The position numbers and the translations under genes were made by a program. The notes under the pieces are model-generated. The model did not search any database and was not told the origin of the DNA. It was given only the letters and a program-made list of their open reading frames with translations. A DNA stretch of 64,000 bases, taken from positions 122,736 through 186,735 of the forward strand of contig MU119293.1 of the NCBI GenBank assembly GCA_014904845.1, written 5' to 3'. The stretch comes from Acephala macrosclerotiorum. Its lineage: Eukaryota; Ascomycota; Leotiomycetes; Helotiales; Mollisiaceae. Shown here piece by piece: positions 32,119 to 43,691 of the stretch. Within the stretch, counting starts at the first letter, position 1; each line of letters opens with the position of its first letter.

Positions 32119-33615
32119 AGCGAGCCAATCCCAACCTCCCTTTTCCACGCCTTCCCCAAGTCTTCTTCAGGAATTCACGCACCCCGACCCTTCGCGTATT
32201 GGTTAAGTTCCAGGGCCCAGCAGCCAGCAAATTTCCCGCGGCCTCCAACTTTGGGCGTTTCTCCTTAGCCAGAGTCTCATCTCATACTAGCTGTGGATCG
32301 CAGGACTCGCTTGAAAGCGAATCACAACCCTTCTTTCAATGCCTTCACTAAACTCCCTTCTCGAATTTCGGACTCTACAAACCTTCGCGGATTGGTTATG
32401 TTCCAAGAGCCGGTTCATTGCATAGCTTTTTCCCGCCTCCAACTTAGGCGCTTCCTCTTAGCCAGTATCTCACCCGCATTAGTAAACCAATCACAAACCC
32501 TCTCTCCACAATTCCCTCAAACTCTCTGCTCGAATTTTCATACACCATAGAATTTCGCAGGTAAATTACAAATCTATTCCACCTCATGGAAAGGGAATTC
32601 AAACGCAACAAGCACTACTATATTCATCTAAAACCCTGATTTTTCAACTGGAATGGTCTTTACGAGCCCTCAGCGCATCCTAACATAGTCTGTTGGCCTC
32701 CCGCTTTGAGGCTCTCACTCTTTCTCACCGAGGACCACAGTTATTGGAATGCTTGCCGAGCGAATCACAACCTCCTTTTCCATGTCTTTCCCAATGTCCT
32801 TTTGAGGATTTCGCACATTGAAAAACCTTCGCGATTGGTCGCAGCTTTGACTGGGAGATGATGCGTCAAATTTCCGGCCTCCAACTTTGAAGATTACACG
32901 CCAAAGACACTTTTGACGAGCGAATCACAAACCCCCATCCCCACGCTTCCCTAAAAGCCTTTTCAGGATTTCGCATAACGCGACTCCTCACAGATCGGTG
33001 GATTTCACATCTTTATACCGCGGAATCACCTAGTCCTATCGAATTCGGCCTCCAACTTTAAGACTTTCGCCTTTATAAAAAAAAGTAGCCTTATTTATAG
33101 ACGAGCTAATCATGATCCTCTTTTCCACACATTCTATCAAGTCCCTTTAAAGATTTCCCACACCACGAATCCTCGCAGAATGTTCAGCCGTCTGCCCGCA
33201 CATCCAGGCAGAACCTCTTGCCTCCAACTTTAAGGCTTCCTCTTTTACTAAGCACAGCCACTGCCATGATTAACGAGCGAATCACAACCCCTCTTTCCAC
33301 ACACCTTTCTCGAAGTACATTTGAGGATTTCGTGCTTTTCAAACCTATGCGCATTGGTCAGACTCCTGCTAGCACATCCACGCAGATCAAGCTCTTGGCC
33401 TCCGAACTTGGGGGTCTTTTCTGCCACCTCTCCCCCATTCTCTCGCCGAGGACCACAGCTACCGCTTAACGAACAAATCGCAAACCCCCTTTTCCACACG
33501 TTGATGGAAGTCGTTTGAGGCTTTCGCACTCTACAAAAGTTCAATGATTGGCTATCATCAATCGATCTACCGAAGGAGGCATTGAGTTGCCTGGCCTCCA
33601 AGGCTTTCCCTCCTC
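32119..33615. repeat. Degenerate tandem array, eight units of about 160-270 nt
   Basis: Three short boxes recur in the same order. Box A (GCGAATCACAACCCC.TTTCCAC) starts near 32119, 32315, 32483, 32757, 32917, 33101, 33272 and 33468. Box B (GATTGGT or close) follows after about 60-95 nt in most units. Box C (GGCCTCCAACTTTAAGGCTT) starts near 32241, 32435, 32696, 32877, 33048, 33220, 33398 and 33594. C-to-C spacings are 194, 261, 181, 171, 172, 178 and 196 nt. A partial extra unit may lie near 32009. No frame runs through the array, and base composition is balanced, unlike the AT-rich transposon on its left. I do not recognise the family. Confidence 0.8.
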
Positions 33616-34043
33616 GCGCCTCTTCTTCTTTTGAACATTTCTATGCTCCAGAGAGCATCCGACGATCATGTCCCACGTGATTAGATTATGGTGAGCTCCA
33701 GAAAGATAGGGAGAAGAATAGAACACGAAGGTGGACAGATGCCAAGGTAGTTGAACGTCAGATTGCGAAATGAAAACATCAAAGAACAGCACCAAGGGAA
33801 AATCGGTTTAATAGACCCTTCCATCACGACTTCCTCCCACATTTGCACTTATGGGTCATGATGCCCTTACTTGAGGAGTCCATCGGCCCACTCCCCACGA
33901 CGTACTTACGTAGGCACCAATGACGCATTTGTTCAACTTCACAATGCGTGGCTGTATATCTCTATGACCGAAGTGATATAAGGCAGCCACCGAGGAAATG
34001 CCAGAAAGTATATCAATCACTCTTTATATCAGCCTCACATCTC
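33616..34043. other. Spacer between the tandem array and a HET relic
   Basis: No gene is supported. The minus-strand frame at 33541-33795 has no recognisable feature. Confidence 0.4.
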
Positions 34044-35240
34044 TCAATCCAGCCTCACAAAGGTTAAGCCCTTCGCCACCATAATCCCATACACATACGT
34101 CTCCCCAACCAACTCATAAGCATCCAACTGTCGATCTACCCCACGCAACAAAGGCAGCGTCTTACCTCCCTTCAGCACAAACACCTTATCCCCAATCTTC
34201 GCATTCCACGGCACAAGCCCAAGATATCCCCTTACGGTCACAAACAACGCTCTATGCATACACGCCTCGAAAATCTCCTTCGCAACCACACCATATCTCT
34301 CAATAGCATCCTTCGTCTCAGCAGCCCAATACGTCTTAATTTCCTTCTTGCTCAAGTCCACTTCAGGAATCTCACCCACGTTGAACCTCCTATTCCAATC
34401 TACCTCAATGACTTTTAAAAGATGATCATGCATGTCCGTCTCCGACTTTGATTGGTATGTCTGGTTGGCCATCGCCGTCTTCTAGATACCTTTCCCAGCA
34501 AGATCCTTCAAGCTTAGCTTCTCCCGCGCCCGGCCTACGCGATCATACCAGCACTCTATGCGCCAGCGCACAGGTGTATCAGGCGGAACGTTCCTCCATT
34601 CTCGTTTGTAATTCAAGATATCTAAAGATTGGAAGTGCCCAATGGCACATCTTGCAAAGTTGCGGTAGACTTCATTCAGCGTCAAATTGTAGTGAGGTTT
34701 AAACTTTAGATCCAGTAAAAGAGGAGTCAATCCCAAGAAGCCGAATATCCCATCCTTCGGATCTGTACACCCAAGATGCCGGAACTGATACAAGAGGTCG
34801 TAGGCCCATACGCCCCATTTTGGGTCTCCCATAGGCGTCGAAAGTTAGACAACATCTGATAGAAATCATCAATATATCCCGTTCCTAGACAGATTCGAGC
34901 CCGAAAGGTTCCGTATTCAATCGAGTCCCAGACCCAGTCTTCTGCTGTGATCTCTTGCCATCTACCCAAAGCCTCCCACTCAACAACATCACCTCCACAG
35001 AGAAGAACCGATTTCTGCCCCAGAATGACTTCTTGTATGATCTAAACACAGCTCTGCCACGGCCGGCAAAGAATCTCTCTCATTTCTCCAGTCTCAAACT
35101 CCCAAGTGCGGTTAGCACTGTCCTGCCACGCAGCGTCACCTCTCAATCGAGCTCTAAGCGGAAGAAGAAGATCACCATGCGTCTTCTCAAGGTCTCGTAT
35201 CTGGTAGCCAGCTGCGTGTTCTTTTTTCCGCCTTACAATT
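34044..35240 (-). pseudogene. HET (heterokaryon incompatibility) protein relic, 5'-truncated
   Basis: Reading on the minus strand from about 35230, one meets the middle of a HET protein: CRPWQSCV, a TAG stop at 35042-35044, then IIQEVILGQKSVLLCGG and LGRWQEITAEDWVW. The frame changes near 34815 and continues as YDLLYQFRHLGCTDPKDGIFGFLGL, the usual (C/S)DPRD..YGLLGL landmark. A second stop lies at 34482-34484, after which the typical C-terminus follows (LFVTVRGYLGLVPWNAKIGD, then YELVGETYVYGIMVAKG). The N-terminal HET core (ALSYxWG and LWIDALCINQ motifs) is absent and unrelated sequence begins near 35240. HET proteins trigger cell death after fusion of unlike strains; this copy cannot be functional. 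Confidence 0.83.
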
Positions 35241-35458
35241 TGCTATGCAGACTTATTGCGCCTGCTGGTAAATCTTCGTTATGAGGGGAAGTTAGAGCGA
35301 CTTTTCGGATATATCGTTTTAGTTTTATGTAGATTGGGTCGATGTTACGGAACGGAACCAACAAGTCACCCCGGCAGATCCTCGGGCCCGCCAACACACT
35401 CTCGCCGCTGAGGCTGGAGAAAGGGCCGGCTAGCACGTGACGCCTCTAGCGTCTGCTA

Positions 35459-35872
35459 GTGGCTTCTTTTGAGGATATAAACGCGAATATCAACCGAGGC
35501 GATGCCGTTCTCTGCCTTCTAGGCAAAGCACGACGGGACGCCAAAGCCGTTAGGGATCGATTGCATTTTAAGCCTGGTCGAGGCCAAGATAGCATCACGT
35601 TCTTTAGCATGGGCGTGCACGAGTGCTTTGCTTGTATTTATAGTCCGCGTCTGCCGTTAGGCAACTAGACTATCCTGAGGTTCTACCCTCAGGCTTCCTA
35701 TCTGACTACTAGCGTGCACGAGTGCGTCAGGCGCGAAATCGCGATTGAGTTCATCACGGGTCTCGTCAAATTGATCGCCGGCCTGAAAAACCAGCGCCCT
35801 GCGCCTAGCAACATGGGTCTCATTAAGGCGATTCTGGTGGGCACAGAGAAATGCTACTTGAGCGACAACTAG
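35459..35872 (+). pseudogene. Coding relic of unknown family
   Basis: One frame of about 138 codons is interrupted only once, by a TAG at 35666-35668, and ends with TAG at 35870-35872. It opens without an ATG (LLVASFEDINANINRGDAV) and contains LHFKPGRGQDSITFF, VHECVRREIAIEFITGLVKL and SNMGLIKAILVGTEKCY. Its GC content is clearly higher than the AT-rich DNA that follows. I do not recognise the family; it could be a transposon gene or a fragment of a host gene. Confidence 0.4.
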
Positions 35873-36477
35873 TCGCACCTGACATTCGACCCGACAAGTA
35901 TGTCACACCCACTCCTTCCTTCATAAACGTTTACCCTTGTTCTTCAACTAACAATCACGTACTCGGTTTTCAGCTGTCTCGAGCTTTTAAAGTACTAGTA
36001 ATTTTTGAGAAACATTTCCTCAATATTAAATATAAAATTTGGGGAAATATATTTTTTTAAGATTTTAATTACGAATTTTTGCAAATAATAATAAATACGC
36101 AAAATATTGTTAAATTGTAATTAGATCTTTGATAATAATAGGTGAATAATGAAAAGGCAACTCGGGAGTAAGGCGCACTGGATCTGGCTGTCGCCACCGC
36201 CTCTTTTTTGCTGTGTGGTATCACTGTAGACGTAGAATTGCTTAGTGGAAAGAAGAAAATCAAGATTGATTGCTCAATATTCTAAATCAAAGCTATCCTC
36301 CATCGCCAGTGAGTGATCCATCCCAATCCTAAGTCCAAAAACCAAGCAAGCAAAGAAGAGCCGTACAGTCGTTCCATCATTATCCAACAGGGTATTATGA
36401 GAAAAGATAAAAGTCATGTCTTCCAACATCAATGAGTCTTCATGAACCGTGGGAAAAGGAACCAGGAGAGCCTTTAG
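35873..36477. other. AT-rich intergenic region
   Basis: From about 35985 to 36130 the sequence is AT-rich and looks like a small RIP-affected fragment. The remainder is 3' flank of the retropepsin-like gene. No gene seen. Confidence 0.45.
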
Positions 36478-37743
36478 TTAAGCCCTTTTTCTTAGATTCG
36501 GATTCTGATCCCCATTGTTGTCGTATGGTGCAATTTGCTGAGCGTATTTAAGCTCGGCTTTGAGACCATCTTCAATCTCCTTTAGTTTAAGTTCCCTTTT
36601 CAACATGTCACTGACTGGATGAGTAAAAATCTTTCCAAATTCCACGTCAGCAGCACTTCTCTTTTGGTCGAGATCTTGGTTCTCCGCCCCAGAGCCAAAC
36701 AAGATATTCAAGATATTTGAAAAAGCATAATAGATTGCATAGAGGTCTCTCTTTCGATTATCGAGTTCTCTAGTGTCCTCACCATCCTCTTCCTTCGCAT
36801 CGATATCGTCTTGCAAAGTGGACGTGATATGGTTTTTAATATTCCATATTTTGCCGTGTAGCTCTCCCGCTGCTAGATGTGATAAATCAGCTTGGGACAT
36901 ATCAATGCTGAGAAAGAGTGACATACGTCTTGCTGAAACTGTCTCGGGTATAATGATATTATTCATTAGGCATGGCACATTCAGGATTTTGTCTTGCTTA
37001 ATGGAGCGGGCGCCAATGATGAGGTCACATCCCCCGTATGGGGAGACGAGGAATCGCATATTCCGAAAGACCCGTGTGCTGTTTCTGTGATACCAGGTCA
37101 AGTAGATGGCACCTTGTGGCATGTGGAGATCGCCTGTAATAGCGGTACCACCTCTTTCTTCCTCCTTGGTTAATTTGTGGAAGTCCGTAACGGAATATCC
37201 GAGCACGTCTTCAACAAATTCCCTCGAAACGATGTTGCCTTGCAGATTGCCCGTGTCGATAGTACACTTGGCCACGTTTGGGACTGGAGCCTCGCCCTTG
37301 TTGTGTGCCTTAGGATAGACGTAGACCGGCAGGATCCATGGAGATGGCCAAGCCAATGAGTCGATCTAGACAGTAGAGTTGTCAGTCATCAACAAAAGTT
37401 ATAGCGACAAGCAGCAAAAGAAAAAAAATTGTGTAGCTGTGGAGCAAAGGCGGTGTATCATACCCCAGAAGTCGGTGTCTCAGGCCCGATGTACTCATTG
37501 TGCACCATCCTCTTTGACACATTGATGCAAAATACTCCCAATAGATGATCCACCCAAGTGTATCTAGGTGGACAGGATCCAATAGCTCCGAGCTCGCCAT
37601 GGTACTTCGAGTTCTGGTCCAACGCCAGGTTCCGACCAGTGTCCACAAGTGTAACTCGTGAAGTGGTAGGGGAGGAGTCGCTGTGGTTTGACGCCGCCCG
37701 CTTGGTGACAGTAGAATCCGCGGACAAGCCGCTGCGGGCGACT
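36478..37743 (-). CDS. Retropepsin-like aspartic protease domain protein (fungal, uncharacterised)
   Basis: Two exons are clear: 37464 and upstream, and 37365-36478, separated by intron 37366-37463 (GTATGA...CTAG), which joins EYIGPETPTSG to IDSLAWPSPW. The second exon shows VAKCTIDTGNLQGNIVSREFV, with the Asp-Thr-Gly of a retropepsin active site, and later FLVSPYGGCDLIIGARSI, the usual hydrophobic-Gly pairing. The rest is charged and ends with a coiled-coil-like segment (KRELKLKEIEDGLKAELKY). The 5' end is uncertain: the frame is open to about 37757 with no ATG. A leader exon with ATG near 37812 (MASLSV) spliced to TTCCAG at 37743 is possible. Domesticated retropepsins of this kind occur in many fungi; substrate unknown. 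Confidence 0.72.
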
Positions 37744-40129
37744 GGAATATAATTAGCATACTCCTAAACCTCCATAAAAACGTGGGAAGAACGTGGAAGA
37801 ACGTGCTGTTTGCCACCGATAAACTAGCCATGTTGCGCGAGTTGGCTCGAAATGCGTCTTGGGGATTTAGCTCTCGAGAAACTTTGCTGCGGGAGGCGGC
37901 GTCAATTTTTTGCGACGGCAAAGCACTTATAGCCTGCCTGTTCTCAGACTGGCGCAAGAGGTTTGCCAATACACAACAGAGCCGCCTCGCTGTCGCCGAT
38001 TTGTTCCGCAGAGATTCCCACCTTCTTATCCACAGCCGCGTGCGTTCTCCTTTGGAATTTCTTGGGTTGCACGAAGAATATCACTCAAGGATCATGCTGA
38101 GGACTATCCACAGTATAGCTGGTCACGCTCGCCGCCTCGTTACCAAGTTGAGATGATGGCGTCGGCCTCTTTTTTTGCTTTTCCACAGGCAGACCAGGAG
38201 GCACCCACAAGATTATGGAGATGGGATGGTGCCAGGAAAAGGCGGGGAAAAGAATTGGAATCTTCTCAGCTGGGGCGGAAAGGAAGGAAGCGGGGACCAA
38301 CCAAACGGCAGCGTCTTTCCGATAACGGGATGAGTTGGACACTCGGTGTAAAACGTGAACAGATAGTGCGTGAAGGGCGGACACGGTTCTTGCTTCCTCA
38401 ATGATTCGGACCGTCCAAGTGAGCGAGGTGACAAGGCAGCGTCGGCAGGAGAGCGTGGAAACCGACACACCTTTCCCTTAATATTCCCTCGGGCACAGGG
38501 CCCAGACTCCATCACCACCTCATATGCCGAGGAGGTCAGCTGACCGGGCTCACTGAACACCTATAAAACAATAAGGGCAGTCAGTTTATCTTTCATGTTA
38601 CGTTTCGACTGTGGGATCATACACTCGACAATGTCAAGCTAATGATCTTGTTCCCGGCGTCAAGGACTGCGTGCAACTTCCTAGCCGGAGGGGCCCCATG
38701 AGGCCCAGTGATGCCTGCGCAGCATCCTGTGCCAGTACGAGTGTGTGCAAGCCACGGTTGCAGATGTATGCTGGACCAGTTCTGTTCTTTGGTGTTTGCC
38801 GTTCTTTGATGTTTGTGGCAATAAATTTTCGTCTGACTGATTTGAAGTGATTGAGCAGAGTTTGGCGGTCTTTTTGGAGGCCGCAGCCGTTTCATATATC
38901 TGGTGTAGCTCACAGGCAACCATCTCGTAAGGCTCGGAGAGCAATTGCGACTCTCAGCTTGGAGCCTCTTGTTGTCTCTTTTCGCGATGCCATGCATGGC
39001 AGCTGCATTTGCGTATGGGTCTGATGTTCTGTAGCGTTGACCGACTCGAGCATGAAAGCCGACCGAGCCGCCTGCCAGCACATCACACCAGTATGTATTT
39101 CGGGATCTCTTCAGATTGGTCATGGCAGTCTGCCTATTCCGAACAGCTGCACAAATTCTGTCAAGTTATGTGATTTCGTGCCCCCCTTTGCCTTGGCTCT
39201 CAATGGTGGGATATGATTTATCATCCCTACTTTCAAACCTTCGGCGGTCACTGCTGCTTGGCAAATCAGGCCTTTAAAAATGTAAATCCATAATTTTGTC
39301 GATTTGACTGAATTGAACTCGTTTATAATCCCTTTCAGGAATTACTCCGGGTTTACTGCTATTATCAAATTCAATTCCATCTATTGATTGATAATAAGCC
39401 TCAAAGATGTATCTTTCCTCGGTAAAATTGTCACGCAACATAAGTTTTCACTTTCGGTGGCAGTATCGTGACCATGCAAATGCATGCGGCTCATTGCCTA
39501 TAGAATTTCATACCACCCACACCATCCGTTCATGCATTCATATCGCTTTGATTTTATTTGCCTCATCCAGGGCAAGTCAGAGACCTGAATTTATGATAAT
39601 TATTGATCGTTCATCTAGTTGACAGTCGGCACACAACTCGCTACCGTCTTTTGAGACCTCTTCCAGTGTGGACGAGCAGAACGTCTGCGAAGGAAAAGTT
39701 AATCTCCTTAAGTTGGGAAGGACATAGTAGGCGGGGCAGAAAAAAGCCGCAGCAGTCGGATGGCCACAACGCAATGACTGAACACGATGCAGAACTCTAT
39801 AGGTTGATTTCCCTCGCCTCACAGCCCCGTTCTGGCAGTGCAATCTGCGCCCATATCACCAATCTCTGCAGGTGCGGGGTATATACACCAACGAATATGA
39901 AGCTTGCAAGATGTCTGTGTTGTAGGGCGACCTTTCAGGTTACCGGATGAGAGTGCTGAGGGGTCGATACTGTGGTGTGAAGTCTCTCACAAAACGAACA
40001 GATACCCTAGAACTAGACAAATCCCACCGCAATAAGACTCTGGTGAACGCCATCAAAATTTCCTAGTTTCAGAGATCCCAACATCTTGTCTTGACTTCCA
40101 GATTCAATCGAGTTCACGACCAAATTACC
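37744..40129. other. Gene-poor region of about 2.4 kb
   Basis: Several open frames up to 168 codons exist (37782-38156 plus, 38213-38560 minus, 38617-39123 minus), but they overlap on opposite strands and show no domain or protein-like composition. The right end should contain the promoter of the DUF6594 gene. Nothing else recognised. Confidence 0.4.
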
Positions 40130-41568
40130 ATGGCCCAACCAATGCTTTCTGCGCTGAATGCCAATGGCAGTGGCCAACAAAGTGATGAGCATTCAGTATA
40201 CACAGGCTCAACTACCAGCGAGACTGCATATGATGGGGGAGAGCAGGCGTCTCCGATTCTCATGAATTCTTCTAGGTGCACTACTTGTTCCCAGATTAAC
40301 TTCGAAGAGAAGCCAGAGAAAGACCTTAACAAGCCGTTGCATGGGTGGCCCGCGCTTGCCAAGGAGATGGAGCGCTATCCAGATTTCGAAGCCTTCCCCA
40401 CGTTCCGAGACCTCAATATCAAAAGCCTTCTCTATTACCAGGCCGAGCTTGACGACTTCAGGCACCGGCTCCAATTGCGAGAATGGAAAGATCACCGCGA
40501 AAATGCCTTTGAGGATGCGGACACACTCAATCAAAATATTAAGGCTCTTCTAAAAGGCAAAGGTACAGGCGATAGACGTGAAACTCAATTGAACTTGATC
40601 ACGGACATGCGAAAGGTTCTGAAAGAATACAGTACGGTATCACTCACTCCTTCTCTGATCCGCAGGCTAACCCGAAAGATGACGCATTATTGCAGTACTC
40701 CCAGATCAACGCTCTTCCCGAGCCAGACAATCTCAACGTTAACAGCCTCCGCACATGGCTTATAAACTCTAACCGGGATATAGTTGGGCGTGGCGCAGCG
40801 ACTTGGGGACACCTGGCTCATGAAGATGATACAACGACTCTGGGTCAACAATTTGGAATTCTTCTCAAAAGCATCTTCTGGCCATCGAAGTTTGTGGCGA
40901 CGGAGCATAAACTAGTGGTGCCCCAGAAGGCGAAGGAAGTTGATGGCCTTACTCAATGGATTGCTCACGAGTGGGTGCCGTTTTGGGATAAGGTTCGAAA
41001 GACCAAGTTTTGGAAGAGTCCTCCTTGGAACCGACCATGGAGGCACCAGAAACAAATTAATAGTCAGCTCCCTGGCGGAACGCTATACAATGAAAAGTCT
41101 GCCAGCTCAATTACGTCGAGTGTGAAACGGTGGAATCAGATGTTTCACCAGAGCAAAAGGGACGAAGACCTACGAGAAGATACAGACCAGTCCCCGGAAC
41201 TCAACGCGAAGGTGGCTCCGACTACGACTATGAATACATACGCCATGAGTCGCATGCTTCGTTTTACCTCACTTGTCGCAACCCTCATTGCCTGCTTGCT
41301 TCCCATCGTGGGTATCACGGTTCTCTCTAAGATCCACACACAGCCTAAGATACTCGGCTTTATGGCTCTCTTCACCGCTCTTTTCGCCATCGGACTCATG
41401 TGGGTCACTCCCCCAGGGACTTCGAGGACGGAAATCTTTACTGCTACTGCTGCGTGAGTGTTCCATTGAGAATAAGAGTCTTGATAGGAGTGCTAATATG
41501 CTCTCAGGTTCTCCGCTGTCCTGGTTGTCTTTGTTCAAAACCAAAACGGCAATACCAACGGGTCATAA
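40130..41568 (+). CDS. DUF6594 family membrane protein, 3 exons, 445 aa
   Basis: The model is join(40130..40631, 40679..41453, 41508..41568). Intron 40632-40678 (GTACGG, branch CTAAC, AAAG) was preferred to a 29-nt alternative because it gives LKEYNDALLQYSQ, the normal family sequence. Intron 41454-41507 (GTGAGT...TCAG) leads to the final FSAVLVVFVQN. The N-terminal conserved part reads GWPALAKEMERYPDFEAFPTFRDLNIKSLLYYQAELDDF (split here only by description). The C-terminus has three hydrophobic segments at about 365-390, 395-415 and 420-435, with WVTPPGTSRTEIFTATAAF between the last two. DUF6594 proteins are common and poorly studied in fungi. The gene is intact. Confidence 0.88.
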
Positions 41569-42705
41569 CGACGAAGTTAACCTGGGACGGAATTTTAGTG
41601 CAGCTAGTTATTCGGATGGTCTCATGGCTTCCATGAGTATTGTCATCTTCCCTAGCTCATTTCAATGAGCCTGGAGAAATATCTGATTGGATAGTTGGAG
41701 AAGGAGTTCAATAAGTGTTTCGTTGCTATTAGGTGTTGATTCCCCCTCAGTGTTTAGTTATTATACAGGGTTCGTGGTAGGAGTACGGGGATAGGGCGAC
41801 TGGGGTGGGAGCAAAAGGAAACGCGACGAATACGACGAATTTCCTAATCCATCTTTGTGTGGACCTTGATAATTAATTGTGGATGCTATACTGTTTAGTC
41901 TCATTATTAAGGTTCTTGGAACAGTCAGGTAGCTTTTAAGTGGACTTCCAGCCTCAATATTGACGTTTCCTCTCAATTGGCCTGAATAGTGAAAACATGC
42001 AAAATCAACCTGCTCGTATCTCAAAAAGTTTACGAAGCACGCCAAGAGCTGCGAATCCTTCTAAAATTGCTGAAGCGTATCTGGATACTAGAAGATTCAA
42101 GGATCCCAGCTGGGAAACAATGTTACTGCTATTGGATCGCTCGAGACATTGTCTGAATCCGGACTTTTCAACCACTCAACCCCAGCTTCGTCACCAACCT
42201 TCCCAACTGCAAAAGAATTTCAAGACGAATGACGAACGACGAACGACGAACGACGAACTTCGGAAGCTGGATCATGATAGACGGGCTATCTGCTTTTCGG
42301 TACTCCTCTCTCATCGGATACGACGCTATCCAGCTCTTCGTCCTCGGTCCCGGAATATCAGGTATTAGTTGAGAGGGCAAAAGGAGTGGTATTGTGATGT
42401 CTAATCTGCCTATCTAACTAGGTAGGAATGTTCCTTTAATAGGGTAAATTCGTTAGTGCATCCAGTCTAGCTGAAGCAACCCATATAAACCGATGCTCGA
42501 TCGAGCGTGAGACCTCATTTCAACATCGAACATTGTCTCGGTGCACTTTCCACCAATACCACTTAAACACGAGATCTCAACTAACAGACTTGCTGTGTTC
42601 TTGCGGCTTCACGGGCAGTTTGTGCTCCTCTTTCTCCGTGACGGTGGGTCGTCCCGTATTTTTGGCCCCTGACTTTGCCGTTTGCTCCTCTGCCTGGGTT
42701 GATTC
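41569..42705. other. Intergenic region
   Basis: No gene is supported. Frames at 41761-42045 (minus) and 41997-42368 (plus) look like chance. A 7-nt tandem repeat lies at 42231-42258. Confidence 0.45.
42231..42258 (+). repeat. Four perfect copies of the 7-mer GACGAAC
   Basis: The sequence is (GACGAAC)x4, preceded by a near-copy (GACGAAT). The 7-nt period is not a multiple of three and no gene covers it. Confidence 0.9.
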
Positions 42706-43691
42706 TTATAAAGTATGCTCAGTCCCCAACCTACTGCGAGATTCAATTGACTCCACAGGACTTGGAATCTGATCATCAGTATAATCTGGTAGTTGTGGCA
42801 TGTACCGAGGATCAGACCAAATCGTAGTCTTGGTGTTTTAATCAACAAACACGACCGTGCCGTCAAGTGTTTGTCGTTCGATCGAGCCATTGGGAAGGGG
42901 ACCAAATCCATCAACTGGATCGAGTACAGCCATGTCATGACTTCGCATGGGCGTTTCAAGCTTTTCAAGCCATCGAGGAGCTCTGGTCTTATGGTCCACC
43001 AGATAATATCGCCAGAATGGCGAGAGACGAAGTTTGCAGCCGTCAGAAAGTGGTCCAGTAACTTGCACTATTCTCTCAATTTCGCCAGGAAAAGTCCAAT
43101 GAGCTATCTTAGTCTCGTGATTAATGAAATGCATTTCGCGACTTGGTGTGAACTGGATTTCCCGCTCTCTGAGCGTATCATGTCTGTAAGAGCAACGACT
43201 CCTGCAGTGGATGGGCAAACCCAACTGGTTATTCTGTCTTTATGATTCACGAAATATTCCCTGCCATCGGCGAGTTTCACCATCCATCCACCAGGGAGGT
43301 GGCCGATTATTTCCATCGTCTTCTTTAACTCGTAAGGGTGGTCCCAGTTTGTCATCTTTGTGCTGTGGTTCACGTACTATGACTTGACACCCTCTCCATC
43401 GGTTCGAAATTTCCAGCCTTCAGGAAGGCATGATGGATCCGAAAGTTGACATCGCTGAGATGCTTCGTATCGAAAGAATGGCCTGCCAGCTGGGTTCCAG
43501 CGTATCTCCCACCCTTTTGATAGCGGGCCCAGGTCGGCCTCATGTTGCGCAGCCTCATAGTACGCAACCTAAGGGTTGATCACAGAGGTTTTGCCAGTCG
43601 AGGGTATGAATTGCATACGCCCATCAGGCAAATGCACTCTTCTCCAACCTTCGGGCAGTCCTCGTGCAGTTGGGTCCTCGGTCGATACCAT
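42706..43691 (-). pseudogene. Multi-WW-domain protein relic (about seven repeats)
   Basis: From ATG 43691 (MVSTEDPTARGLPEGW) the minus strand encodes a series of WW-like repeats: LPEGWRRVHLPDGRMQFI, GPLSKGWEIRWNPAGRPFF, LPEGWKFRTDGEGVKS..YVNHSTKMTNWDHP, LPGGWMVKLADGREYFVNHK..ITSWVCP, REIQFTPSREMHFINHETKI, GPLSDGCKLRLSP..YYLVDHKTRAPRW and GPLPNGSIERQTLDGTVVFVD..NTKTTIWSDP. Stops interrupt at 43569-43571, 43377-43379 and 42838-42840, and the frame changes near 43160. Several repeats have lost one of the two signature Trp residues. WW domains bind Pro-rich peptides; a chain this long is unusual. With three stops and one shift the gene is dead. Confidence 0.75.

Noticed and set aside
37782..38404. 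Overlapping plus-strand frames of 124 and 164 codons
   Set aside because: They overlap each other and opposite-strand frames of similar length; no conserved feature.
38617..39123. 168-codon minus-strand frame with ATG
   Set aside because: Composition is mixed and Cys/Arg-rich without domain, and competing frames cover the same DNA; it looks like chance.
40637..40665. 29-nt intron in the DUF6594 gene
   Set aside because: Too short for splicing; the overlapping 47-nt intron 40632-40678 has a perfect CTAAC branch point and yields the family sequence.
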